From Actinomycetes bacterium (GTDB taxonomy: Bacteria > Actinomycetota > Actinomycetes > Mycobacteriales > Mycobacteriaceae), in contig JAEZDV010000249.1 of NCBI GenBank assembly GCA_023417985.1, positions 1-9,737 on the forward strand: 9,737 bases of DNA. The letters are read 5' to 3'. Under the pieces are notes generated by a model. That model did not search any database. It was given only the letters and a program-made list of their open reading frames with translations, and had not been told where the DNA came from. How positions within the stretch are numbered: position 1 is the first letter of the stretch; the number at the start of each line of letters is the position of its first letter. The position numbers and the translations under genes are program-made. Positions 1 to 6,133 of the stretch are shown here, in pieces.

Positions 1-1
1 C

Positions 2-457
2 TTCTGGCTGACCTTCGTCGGCTTCCACCTCACCTTCCTGGTGCAGCACTGGCTCGGTAACGAGGGCATGCCGCGTCGCTACGCCGACTACCTGCCGTCG
101 GACGGGTTCACCACGCTCAACACGATCTCGACGATCGGCGCGTTCATCCTGGGCGCTTCCACGCTGCCGTTCCTGTGGAACGTCTTCAAGAGCTACCGCT
201 ACGGCCAGATGGTCACGGTCGACGACCCGTGGGGCTACGGGAACTCGCTCGAGTGGGCCACCAGCTGCCCGCCGCCGCGGCACAACTTCACCGAGCTGCC
301 TCGCATCCGCTCGGAGCGTCCGGCGTTCGAGTTGCACTACCCGCACATGGTCGACAAGATGCGCGCCGAGGCGCACGTCGGACCGGGTAGCCACAAGCAC
401 AGCGTTAACGTGCTCGAGGGTGCGGATCGCACCCCCGGAGACGTCCCGCGCTCCTGA
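2..457 (+). CDS. ctaD: Cytochrome c oxidase subunit I, C-terminal part (5' end outside window)
   Basis: This is the last 151 codons of the haem-copper oxidase catalytic subunit of the aa3 oxidase, an integral membrane protein that reduces O2 and pumps protons. The first complete codon is at base 2 and the gene ends at the TGA at 455-457. Two membrane helices are visible: one in the first roughly 20 residues (FWLTFVGFHLTFLVQHW) and one further on (ISTIGAFILGASTLPFLWNVF); these fit the last two helices of the 12-helix core. The tail carries the family motif NSLEWATSCPPPRHNF, then a hydrophilic end with ELPRIRSERPAFELHYPH, as in actinobacterial CtaD. The haem and copper ligands lie upstream of the window. 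serB follows on the same strand, as I recall it does in mycobacteria, but a strong hairpin separates the two, so they are probably separate transcripts. Identification is near certain. Confidence 0.96.
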   Translation, partial: FWLTFVGFHLTFLVQHWLGNEGMPRRYADYLPSDGFTTLNTISTIGAFILGASTLPFLWNVFKSYRYGQMVTVDDPWGYGNSLEWATSCPPPRHNFTELPRIRSERPAFELHYPHMVDKMRAEAHVGPGSHKHSVNVLEGADRTPGDVPRS

Positions 458-473
458 CCGACCGCTCTACGCA

Positions 474-509
474 CCGAAGCCCCGCCCGTTTCCACGGGCG
501 GGGCTTCGG
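474..509 (+). terminator. Perfect 15-bp hairpin after ctaD, probable terminator
   Basis: Arms 474-488 (CCGAAGCCCCGCCCG) and 495-509 are exact reverse complements around a 6-nt loop (TTTCCA), starting 16 nt after the ctaD stop. The stem is very GC-rich. No T-run follows (the next bases are CCGTTCCGGGG), so it is not a canonical intrinsic terminator. Strong stems without a U-tract are common after actinobacterial genes and may terminate transcription or protect the mRNA 3' end. The structure is seen directly; the function is inferred. Confidence 0.75.
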
Positions 510-553
510 CCGTTCCGGGGCGCGCACCCCGGCGCGGAGGCGACCGCTCGAAC

Positions 554-562
554 TGCCACAAT
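554..562 (+). promoter_or_regulatory. Possible extended -10 element for serB
   Basis: TG at 554-555, one base, then CACAAT at 557-562 resembles an extended -10 box. Transcription would start near 569, giving a leader of about 50 nt before the GTG at 618. No convincing -35 hexamer is visible. It lies between the ctaD hairpin and serB, where a promoter is expected. Weak evidence based on one motif match. Confidence 0.3.
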
Positions 563-617
563 GGAACCAGCACGTGCCGCGTCCGCACGTGCCTCGACGA
601 CAATGATCGGAGACGTT

Positions 618-1850
618 GTGGCGTCTGAAAGCACGGTGCTCCTGACCGTGACCGGACCGGACCATCCCGGCGTGACCTCGGAGCTGTTCGCGGTGCTCAC
701 GAGGTTCGACGTCGACCTGCTCGACGTCGAGCAGGTCGTGATCCGCGGGCAGCTGACGCTCGGGGTTCTCGTGGTCTGCCCCCGCGATGTCGCAGCGCTG
801 CAGGACGCGGCCGAGTCGGCCATGGCCGCGATCGGTATGCGCGCCGCAGTGCAGATCGGCGTGGCTCCCGGCTCCGGCCACGCGGTGTCCACCCACGCCG
901 TGGTGGTGCTGGGCAGTCCGTTGAGCGCCCGCGCGCTGCGGTCGGTGGGCCGCACGCTCGCCGCCCAGGGCGCCAACATCGATTCCATCCGCGGAATTGC
1001 GGACTACCCCGTGACGGGCCTGGAATTGATGGTCACCGCCTCCGGCACCGATTGGGACGCCGACAGCCGTCTGCGCAAGGCTCTCGCGGAACTCGCCGCG
1101 GGTATCGACGTGGACATCGCCGTGGAGCGTGCCGGCCTGGCCCGCCGCGCGAAGCGCCTGATCGTCTTCGACGTCGACTCCACGCTGGTGCAGGGCGAGG
1201 TCATCGAGATGCTCGCCGCCCACGCCGGTGTCGAGGACAAGGTTCGCGAGGTCACCGAAGCCGCGATGCGCGGCGAGATCGACTTCGCGCAGTCGCTGGA
1301 ACAACGCGTCGCCACGCTCGCCGGTCTCCCCGCCTCGGTCATCGACGAAGTCGCCGACCAGATCGAACTCACTCCCGGCGCGCGCACCACCATCCGCACC
1401 CTCCGGCGTCTCGGTTTCCGCTGCGGTGTCGTGTCGGGCGGTTTCCGTCAGGTCATCGAAGGACTCGCCCACGACCTCGAACTCGACTTCGTCCGGGCGA
1501 ACACCCTCGAGATCGTCGACGGCAAACTCACCGGCCGCGTCGTCGGCGAGATCGTCGACCGCGCCGCCAAGGCGCGTGCGCTCCGCGAATTCGCCGACGA
1601 GGCAGGGGTGCCCATCGAGCAGACCGTCGCTGTGGGTGACGGAGCCAACGACATCGACATGCTCGGCGCTGCCGGACTGGGCATCGCGTTCAACGCGAAG
1701 CCCGCCCTGCGCGAGGTCGCCGACACCGCGTTGTCGTACCCGTACCTCGATGCGGTGCTCTTCGTCCTCGGCGTCACGCGAGACGAGGTGGAAGCCGCCG
1801 ATCGAGTCGACGGAACGCTGCGACGGGTGCCGCTCGATCGTGGAGCCTGA
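618..1850 (+). CDS. serB: Phosphoserine phosphatase with two N-terminal ACT domains
   Basis: SerB hydrolyses O-phospho-L-serine to L-serine, the last step of the phosphorylated serine pathway, in the cytoplasm. The 410-residue product has two ACT-type regulatory domains (about residues 6-85 and 92-165; the second has the NIDSIRGIADYPVTGLEL segment) and a C-terminal HAD phosphatase domain. HAD motif I is FDVDST with nucleophile D185 and acid/base D187; motif II is VSGG with S273; K318 is the likely motif III lysine; motif IV is GDGAND with D341 and D345. Start choice: GTG 618 has GGAGA at 609-613 just upstream and gives a length close to the roughly 409 residues I recall for mycobacterial SerB2, with the catalytic Asp at the same number. 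ATG 603 and ATG 561 are in frame but have no better support. The ACT domains imply allosteric control by an amino acid, probably serine. The 3' end overlaps the next gene by 11 nt, suggesting co-transcription and translational coupling. Confidence 0.96.
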   Translation: MASESTVLLTVTGPDHPGVTSELFAVLTRFDVDLLDVEQVVIRGQLTLGVLVVCPRDVAALQDAAESAMAAIGMRAAVQIGVAPGSGHAVSTHAVVVLGSPLSARALRSVGRTLAAQGANIDSIRGIADYPVTGLELMVTASGTDWDADSRLRKALAELAAGIDVDIAVERAGLARRAKRLIVFDVDSTLVQGEVIEMLAAHAGVEDKVREVTEAAMRGEIDFAQSLEQRVATLAGLPASVIDEVADQIELTPGARTTIRTLRRLGFRCGVVSGGFRQVIEGLAHDLELDFVRANTLEIVDGKLTGRVVGEIVDRAAKARALREFADEAGVPIEQTVAVGDGANDIDMLGAAGLGIAFNAKPALREVADTALSYPYLDAVLFVLGVTRDEVEAADRVDGTLRRVPLDRGA

Positions 1851-2607
1851 CCCGCACCCGGTCTTCGCCGACCCCGGGTTCGCGCAGCGACATGCCGTGC
1901 TGGCCCGGGGCTACGGGCACCGGCCCGATCCGGACGACCCGGCGGCGGTGCTCGCGATGCCGATCGTCCTGCACATCCCGAAATCCGATCCGCCCGCCCG
2001 CAGTTCGCTCCTCGAGGCCGCCGCGATCGCGACCGTCGCACTGTGTCTCGATCCGCGTGTCGGACCGGGCCCGGACGGGGAACCCGGGCCGTGGCAGGAG
2101 GCGTTTCGCACCTGGAACGACGCCCGGATCCGCAAGGTCAGCCGCCGCGCGCGAGGTGCGCAGTGGCGCGCCGTGCAGGAGGTCGACGGAGTGACCGTCG
2201 AGCATGCCGGAGCGCAGGCGCGTGCGCTCGTGCCCGGACCGGTGGGGGAACTCGACTCGCGGGTGTCCCGATTGCAGATCGGCGGTACCGATGTGCCGCC
2301 GGACGATCCGCCGCCCCCACCCGCCGGAGTTCCGGTGCTGTGGATCAACGGTGCTCTGGAAATGACGGTCGGCAAGGCCGCCGCCCAGGTCGGTCACGCC
2401 TCGATGCTGTTCGCCGGCGCGTTGCCGCTCGACTCCGCACGGGCGTGGGCCGCCGCCGGTTATCCCTGTGCCGTCCGTGACGCCGACCCCGCTCGCTGGC
2501 GTGAACTGCTCGCGAACGTCGAGCGAGGATCGGGGGTCGCGGTGAAGGACGCCGGGTTCACCGAGGTCGCCCCGGGCTCGGTCACCGTCGTCGCGATGAT
2601 CGACTGA
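1840..2607 (+). CDS. Peptidyl-tRNA hydrolase 2 (Pth2) family protein with N-terminal degenerate repeat
   Basis: The C-terminal part (about residues 164-255) matches the Pth2 fold, which releases peptides from prematurely dissociated peptidyl-tRNA. Visible signatures are VGKAAAQVGHASM (K179, H186) and VKDAGFTEVAPGSVTVV (D237, T241, PGS), corresponding to the conserved Lys, His, Asp and Thr of archaeal/eukaryotic Pth2. Residues 41-140 look like a second, diverged copy of the same fold without these residues; a proline-rich linker (about 153-162) separates the halves. Total length is 255 residues, roughly twice a simple Pth2. The start GTG 1840 overlaps serB by 11 nt; it has no strong ribosome binding site, so expression probably depends on coupling. 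GTG 1897 is an in-frame alternative that still keeps the whole repeat. The gene ends 31 nt from the convergent VOC gene. The family call is firm. Whether it acts on peptidyl-tRNA or another substrate is unknown, since bacteria normally rely on the unrelated Pth1. Confidence 0.85.
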   Translation: MEPDPHPVFADPGFAQRHAVLARGYGHRPDPDDPAAVLAMPIVLHIPKSDPPARSSLLEAAAIATVALCLDPRVGPGPDGEPGPWQEAFRTWNDARIRKVSRRARGAQWRAVQEVDGVTVEHAGAQARALVPGPVGELDSRVSRLQIGGTDVPPDDPPPPPAGVPVLWINGALEMTVGKAAAQVGHASMLFAGALPLDSARAWAAAGYPCAVRDADPARWRELLANVERGSGVAVKDAGFTEVAPGSVTVVAMID

Positions 2608-2638
2608 GCGGCCGGCGAACCGACTCCCGGCACGTGGG

Positions 2639-3025
2639 TCAGGCCACCGACGCGGGCTGGAACAACTCGACGAGATTGCCTGCGGGATCGGTGATCAGGA
2701 TCTGGCGGCCCCCGGGGCCGGAGACCACCTCGCTCCGGAACGGAACATCGGCTTCGCGCAGACGGCCGATCTCGTCGTCGAGGTCGTCGACGACGAGGTG
2801 GATGCGATTGCGCCCCGGGCCCGCCGCGTCGGCCGGGGTGGCGCGAGCGCCCGAACTGGCAGGGCCCGACAGTAACAGTCGAAGCGAACCGCGGGTCACA
2901 TCCGCGAACGCGGGCCCCGGGTGGCTGAGCAGGGTGAAACCGAGTCTGCCGGTGTAGAATTCGATCGCCGAGGGAACATCGTCGACAAGGTAACGGACGC
3001 CGACGTATTCGTTCTGTGTGGTCAT
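2639..3025 (-). CDS. VOC (glyoxalase/bleomycin-resistance/dioxygenase) superfamily protein
   Basis: A 128-residue protein with the paired beta-alpha-beta-beta-beta layout of the vicinal oxygen chelate superfamily. The first module has VDDVPSAIEFYTGRLGF (about 14-30); the second has NRIHLVVDDLDDEIGRL (73-89) and ends ILITDPAGNLVELFQP (109-124). H76 and E120 fall where two of the metal ligands of VOC enzymes usually lie. The first ligand, normally a His or Gln near the N-terminus, is not evident (VGVRYLVDD), so metal binding may be altered. There are no cysteines, which argues against an ArsI-type C-As lyase. The ATG at 3025 shares four bases with the TGA of arsRC (ATGA on the minus strand), so the two are almost certainly translated from one message. 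The substrate cannot be told from sequence; a role in arsenic or electrophile stress is suggested only by the neighbour. Alternative: a generic lactoylglutathione-lyase-like protein of unknown function. Confidence 0.88.
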   Translation of the reverse strand: MTTQNEYVGVRYLVDDVPSAIEFYTGRLGFTLLSHPGPAFADVTRGSLRLLLSGPASSGARATPADAAGPGRNRIHLVVDDLDDEIGRLREADVPFRSEVVSGPGGRQILITDPAGNLVELFQPASVA

Positions 3026-3888
3026 CGGACACTCTTTTCCTCAGTGGGACACTTCGGGTTTCGGCCCTCCGCCGCGCGGGCGACCGAGGACTCGCAGCGG
3101 TGACGCCGCGCGATGGCCGGAAGCAGGTGCCGTACACGCGTGGCGATGTCGGCCGCGACGGCGCGGAAAGCCGGATAGGTGTCGGCGTCGTTGTGTTGCG
3201 TGGCCGCGGGGTCCGGGATGCTCCAGTGGATGCACCGCGTGTCGTCGTCGAACTCGGGGCAGTGCTCGCGGGCCTTGTCGCACAGGGTGACAACCGCGTC
3301 GAACCGGTGGTCGCTGACTGCCGCGAGAGACAGGGGCGCTCGGGTGGAGATGTCGATCCCGAAGTCGTCTCGGAGGACACGCACAGCAAGGGCATGAATC
3401 TCAGCTTTCGGATGGGTTCCGGCGCTGAGTATTTCGACTCCGTCTGAAGCTGTGAGGTCGCAATGTCTGCGCAGCAACGCTTCCGCGATGGGGGAGCGGG
3501 AGCTGTTGCCGGTGCACACGAACAACACGCTGACGGAGCCGGGCGGACCGGGTGGTGGCCGCTCCGTCGCGGGAGCGAGTGCCGGGTGCAGCGCGGTGCC
3601 GACGTCGGCCAGCATTCCGCCGCAGCGGTCGACGTCGAGGTGGTAGTAGGTGTCGCGTCCGTCGAAGGTACTGCGCGTGGTCGTCACGAGTCCGCCGTCG
3701 CGCAGCACCCGAAGGTGATAGGACACCAGGTTCTGCGGCTCGCGGACGAGCGCCGCCAATTCCCGGACCCGGTGGTCGCCACCGGACAGCGTCGTGAGCA
3801 GCTGCCAGCGCACCGGATGGGCTGCCAGCTGTACGAACGCCGGAACGGACGCGAACGCCGCCATGGCAGAAGCGTACCGCTGATACAT
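3022..3888 (-). CDS. Fusion of ArsR-type repressor and thioredoxin-type arsenate reductase (ArsR-ArsC)
   Basis: Numbering here counts the in-frame TTG at 3891 as residue 1. Residues about 12-88 form an ArsR-type winged helix-turn-helix (HPVRWQLLTTL; recognition region NLVSYHLRVLRDGGLV at 54-69; wing ending GRDTYYHLD). A proline-rich linker (101-118) leads to a low-molecular-weight-phosphatase-like ArsC domain (119-262). That domain has the P-loop CTGNSSR (C126, R132), a cysteine pair C204 and C211 in LCDKAREHCP, and the acidic loop DPA (D227). Three cysteines with 7-residue spacing of the second pair fit the thioredoxin-coupled ArsC family, which reduces arsenate to arsenite. A 27-residue tail adds C266 and C281. 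The usual ArsR CxC metal-sensing motif is absent; only C90 is near the HTH. Start: ATG 3888 lies inside a 22-bp palindrome and would need a leaderless or nearly leaderless transcript; ATG 3864 is the alternative (280 residues, no clear ribosome binding site); TTG 3891 is less likely. The gene is coupled to the VOC gene downstream, and glgX lies upstream on the same strand. Confidence 0.9.
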   Translation of the reverse strand: MYQRYASAMAAFASVPAFVQLAAHPVRWQLLTTLSGGDHRVRELAALVREPQNLVSYHLRVLRDGGLVTTTRSTFDGRDTYYHLDVDRCGGMLADVGTALHPALAPATERPPPGPPGSVSVLFVCTGNSSRSPIAEALLRRHCDLTASDGVEILSAGTHPKAEIHALAVRVLRDDFGIDISTRAPLSLAAVSDHRFDAVVTLCDKAREHCPEFDDDTRCIHWSIPDPAATQHNDADTYPAFRAVAADIATRVRHLLPAIARRHRCESSVARAAEGRNPKCPTEEKSVR

Positions 3889-3905
3889 CAAATCGGTTTG
3901 ATGTA
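3884..3905. promoter_or_regulatory. Probable ArsR-family operator, perfect 22-bp palindrome
   Basis: TACATCAAA (3884-3892) and TTTGATGTA (3897-3905) are exact reverse complements around TCGG. The core ATCAA/TTGAT half-sites resemble the AT-rich dyads bound by ArsR/SmtB repressors. It stands out as an AT-rich patch in very GC-rich DNA and covers the TTG/ATG start region of the ArsR-ArsC fusion, where a bound repressor would block transcription. The dyad is seen directly. Binding by the product of this same gene (autoregulation) is inferred. Confidence 0.8.
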
Positions 3906-3949
3906 ATTTCGCTGGGCGTCGCAGAACCGGTCGAGGGGGTCGAATCCGA

Positions 3950-6091
3950 TCATCCGAGAGGGTTCGCGGTACGGAACACCAGGACCGTCGGCCCGGTCAC
4001 GCGGAACTCGCTTCCCACCGGAAGAGGAGTGTCGTCGACCGGGGAGCCGTCGACCGTGCTGGAATCGAAGACGCACACGATGTCACCGCGATACCACTCC
4101 GGTCCGCCCAGCGTCACGGTCGCGGCATCACCCGCATGCAGGACGAACAGACCGCTGCTGTCGTGGAGCCGTAGCCCCGCACGGGTGGTGGTGCCCAGTC
4201 CAGAGCCGTCGACCCATCCCTGCAGGGTGCGCCGGCTGTGCACGTGCCAGCCCGCGTAATCCAGTTCGGTGCCCTCGATCCCGAACCACACCAGATCGGG
4301 GCGACCGTCCGTTCGCGCCCGGCCGTCGAAGAAGCGGCGCCGCCGGAGCACGGGCACCACGTTCCGGAGCCTGAGAAGACCGCGCACGTACGCGAGCAGG
4401 TCGAGATCGGCGTCCTGCCACTCCAGCGGCCATGCCTCGCGCACCGGTACATCCTCCGGAACGCAGTAGGCGTTGTTGTTTCCGTGCTGGGTACGACCCA
4501 GTTCGTCGCCGGCGAGCAGCATCGGAGTGCCCGTCGAGAGCAGCAGCGTCGCGAGCAGAGCGCGGACGTGCCGATTGCGGGCCGCGACGATCTCCGGGTC
4601 GTCGGTCGGGCCTTCGACGCCGTGGTCGACCGATTCGTTGTGGTTCGACCCGTCCCGGCCCTCCTCGCCGTTGGCCTCGTTGCGTTTGTGCCGGTACGAC
4701 ACCAGATCGGTGAGCGTGAATCCGTCGTGTGCGGTGATGTAGTTGACCGACATGGCGGGCTGGCGGCGATCGCGCCGGAACACGTCCTCCGAGCCGGTGA
4801 GCCGCGACGCGAGTTCGCGAACATCCGAGCGTCCCGCCCAGAACCGCCGGACCGAGTCGCGGTACCGGTCGTTCCACTCGGCCCACTGCACCCCGAACCG
4901 GCCGAGTTCGTAGCCGTGTCCGGTGGCGTCCCACGGCTCGGCGATGAGCTTGAGTCCGGTGAGGACCGGGTCGCTGGTGATCGCGGTGAGCAGGGCAGTC
5001 CGCGCGTCGAACGGTCCACCCCGCGGCCGCGCGAGCGCGGTTGCGAGGTCGAAACGGAACCCGTCCACACCCATGTCCTCCGCCCAGTACCGCAGGCTGT
5101 CGCACACCATCCGCACGGCGATGGGGGAGGCACCGTCGATCGTGTTGCCGCACCCGGTGAGGTCGATGTCGTGGCCGTGATGGTCGAGCAGGTAATAGCC
5201 GGGGGCGTCGAGCCCGCGCCACGACAGGCTCGGTCCCGCCACCGACCACTCGCAGGTGTGGTTGTAGACCACGTCGAGAACCACTTCGAGTCCGGCGCTG
5301 TGGAATGCGCGGACCATGGTCCGGAACTCGGCGACCTCCTCTCCTGGTGTCGCGGCGTAGGCGGGATGCGGTGCGAAGTACGACGCGGTCGAATATCCCC
5401 AGTGGTTGCGCATGCCGCGCTCGCGAACCGGAGGCTCGGTGAGGAACGCCTGGACCGGCAGCAGTTCCACCGTCGTCACACCGAGTTGCACCAGATGGTC
5501 GAGTACCGCCGGATGGCAGAGACCGAGGTAGGTGCCGCGAAGATGCTCCGGCACGCGCGGGTGGTGTGCCGTGTACGACCCCACGTGCAACTCGTACAGG
5601 ACGGTGCTCTCCCACGGGATGTCCGGCCGTTGCGAGGTGTTGCCGCCCGGCGAGGTGACCACCGAGAGCGGGGTGTGGCCGAGGGAGTCGACCGTCGACA
5701 TAGCGTCGAACGGTCCACCGTCGTAGGCCACCAGCCTGGCTCCGTCGCCGATACCGCCGGCGATCTGCCGGCCCCACGGATCGAGCAGGATCTTGTGGGG
5801 ATTGGTGCGCAGACCGTGGCGCGGATCCCACCTGCCGTGCGCGCGATAGCCGTACCGCTGCCCGGCGCCGACACCGGGAACGATTCCGTGCCACACGCCG
5901 TAGGTGAAGTCGGGTAGGTCCACGCGCTGTTCACGCCCGCCCTCGTCCACGAGACACACCTGGACCCGATCGCTGTGCGGCGCATGCACGGCGAATCGGG
6001 TGCCGGCCTCGACGACCGTCGCCCCGAGCGGAAACGGCGAGGGGTCGTGCAGGGCGGCGGACGAACCGGATTCCGATGAGGGTGACGACAC
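3950..6091 (-). CDS. glgX: Glycogen debranching enzyme / isoamylase-type (GlgX/TreX family)
   Basis: A cytoplasmic GH13 enzyme expected to hydrolyse alpha-1,6 branch points in glycogen or maltodextrins. The 713-residue product has an N-terminal CBM48-like domain (about 17-105), a (beta/alpha)8 catalytic domain (about 160-570) and a C-terminal beta domain. GH13 motifs are all present: DVVYNH (273-278), GFRFD with nucleophile D348, LIAEPWD with acid/base E385, and ITAHD with transition-state stabiliser D456. Asn-rich GNNNAYC and HKRNEANGEEGRDG segments are typical of GlgX. Start choice: GTG 6091 has AGGA 8 nt upstream and gives a normal family length; the open frame continues to 6994 but that part only mirrors the opposite-strand ABC gene. 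The gene is divergent from the ABC ATPase, with 42 nt between starts. No treY, treZ, glgP or other glycogen gene is in the window, so a TreX role (trehalose from glycogen) cannot be separated from a general debranching role. All catalytic residues are intact. Confidence 0.94.
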   Translation of the reverse strand: MSSPSSESGSSAALHDPSPFPLGATVVEAGTRFAVHAPHSDRVQVCLVDEGGREQRVDLPDFTYGVWHGIVPGVGAGQRYGYRAHGRWDPRHGLRTNPHKILLDPWGRQIAGGIGDGARLVAYDGGPFDAMSTVDSLGHTPLSVVTSPGGNTSQRPDIPWESTVLYELHVGSYTAHHPRVPEHLRGTYLGLCHPAVLDHLVQLGVTTVELLPVQAFLTEPPVRERGMRNHWGYSTASYFAPHPAYAATPGEEVAEFRTMVRAFHSAGLEVVLDVVYNHTCEWSVAGPSLSWRGLDAPGYYLLDHHGHDIDLTGCGNTIDGASPIAVRMVCDSLRYWAEDMGVDGFRFDLATALARPRGGPFDARTALLTAITSDPVLTGLKLIAEPWDATGHGYELGRFGVQWAEWNDRYRDSVRRFWAGRSDVRELASRLTGSEDVFRRDRRQPAMSVNYITAHDGFTLTDLVSYRHKRNEANGEEGRDGSNHNESVDHGVEGPTDDPEIVAARNRHVRALLATLLLSTGTPMLLAGDELGRTQHGNNNAYCVPEDVPVREAWPLEWQDADLDLLAYVRGLLRLRNVVPVLRRRRFFDGRARTDGRPDLVWFGIEGTELDYAGWHVHSRRTLQGWVDGSGLGTTTRAGLRLHDSSGLFVLHAGDAATVTLGGPEWYRGDIVCVFDSSTVDGSPVDDTPLPVGSEFRVTGPTVLVFRTANPLG

Positions 6092-6133
6092 AGAGATGAT
6101 CCTGCCGCGTGTTGCGCCCGGGCGTAAGACAAG
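6092..6133. promoter_or_regulatory. Short divergent promoter region between glgX and ABC ATPase gene
   Basis: Both genes must start transcription within or near these 42 bases. On the plus strand TAAGAC (6125-6130) is the only -10-like hexamer; it sits 6 nt before GTG 6137, so the ABC transcript could be leaderless. On the minus strand AGGA at 8 nt before the glgX GTG is a good ribosome binding site, but no clear promoter hexamers are visible and the glgX promoter may extend into the ABC coding region. Function is inferred from gene arrangement. Confidence 0.4.

Noticed and set aside
420..617. Upstream extension of serB to GTG 420
   Set aside because: It would overlap the ctaD end and run through the strong hairpin at 474-509; GTG 618 has a ribosome binding site and gives the expected family length.
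405..1472. Long minus-strand open frame opposite serB
   Set aside because: Composition is rich in H, R, G and D as expected for an antisense shadow, with no recognisable domain.
2611..2631. Small hairpin (GCCGG/CCGGC, 11-nt loop) between the convergent Pth2 and VOC genes
   Set aside because: Only 5 bp of stem in GC-rich sequence, no T-run; not distinguishable from chance, although a bidirectional terminator would be expected here.
2639..3025. VOC gene as arsI (C-As lyase)
   Set aside because: No cysteines at all, whereas ArsI enzymes have a vicinal cysteine pair for the arsenical; one metal ligand is also not evident.
3889..3949. Search for a glgX terminator or further small gene between glgX and arsRC
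   Set aside because: Apart from the operator dyad at 3884-3905, no stable hairpin or coding signal was found; read-through from glgX into arsRC cannot be excluded.
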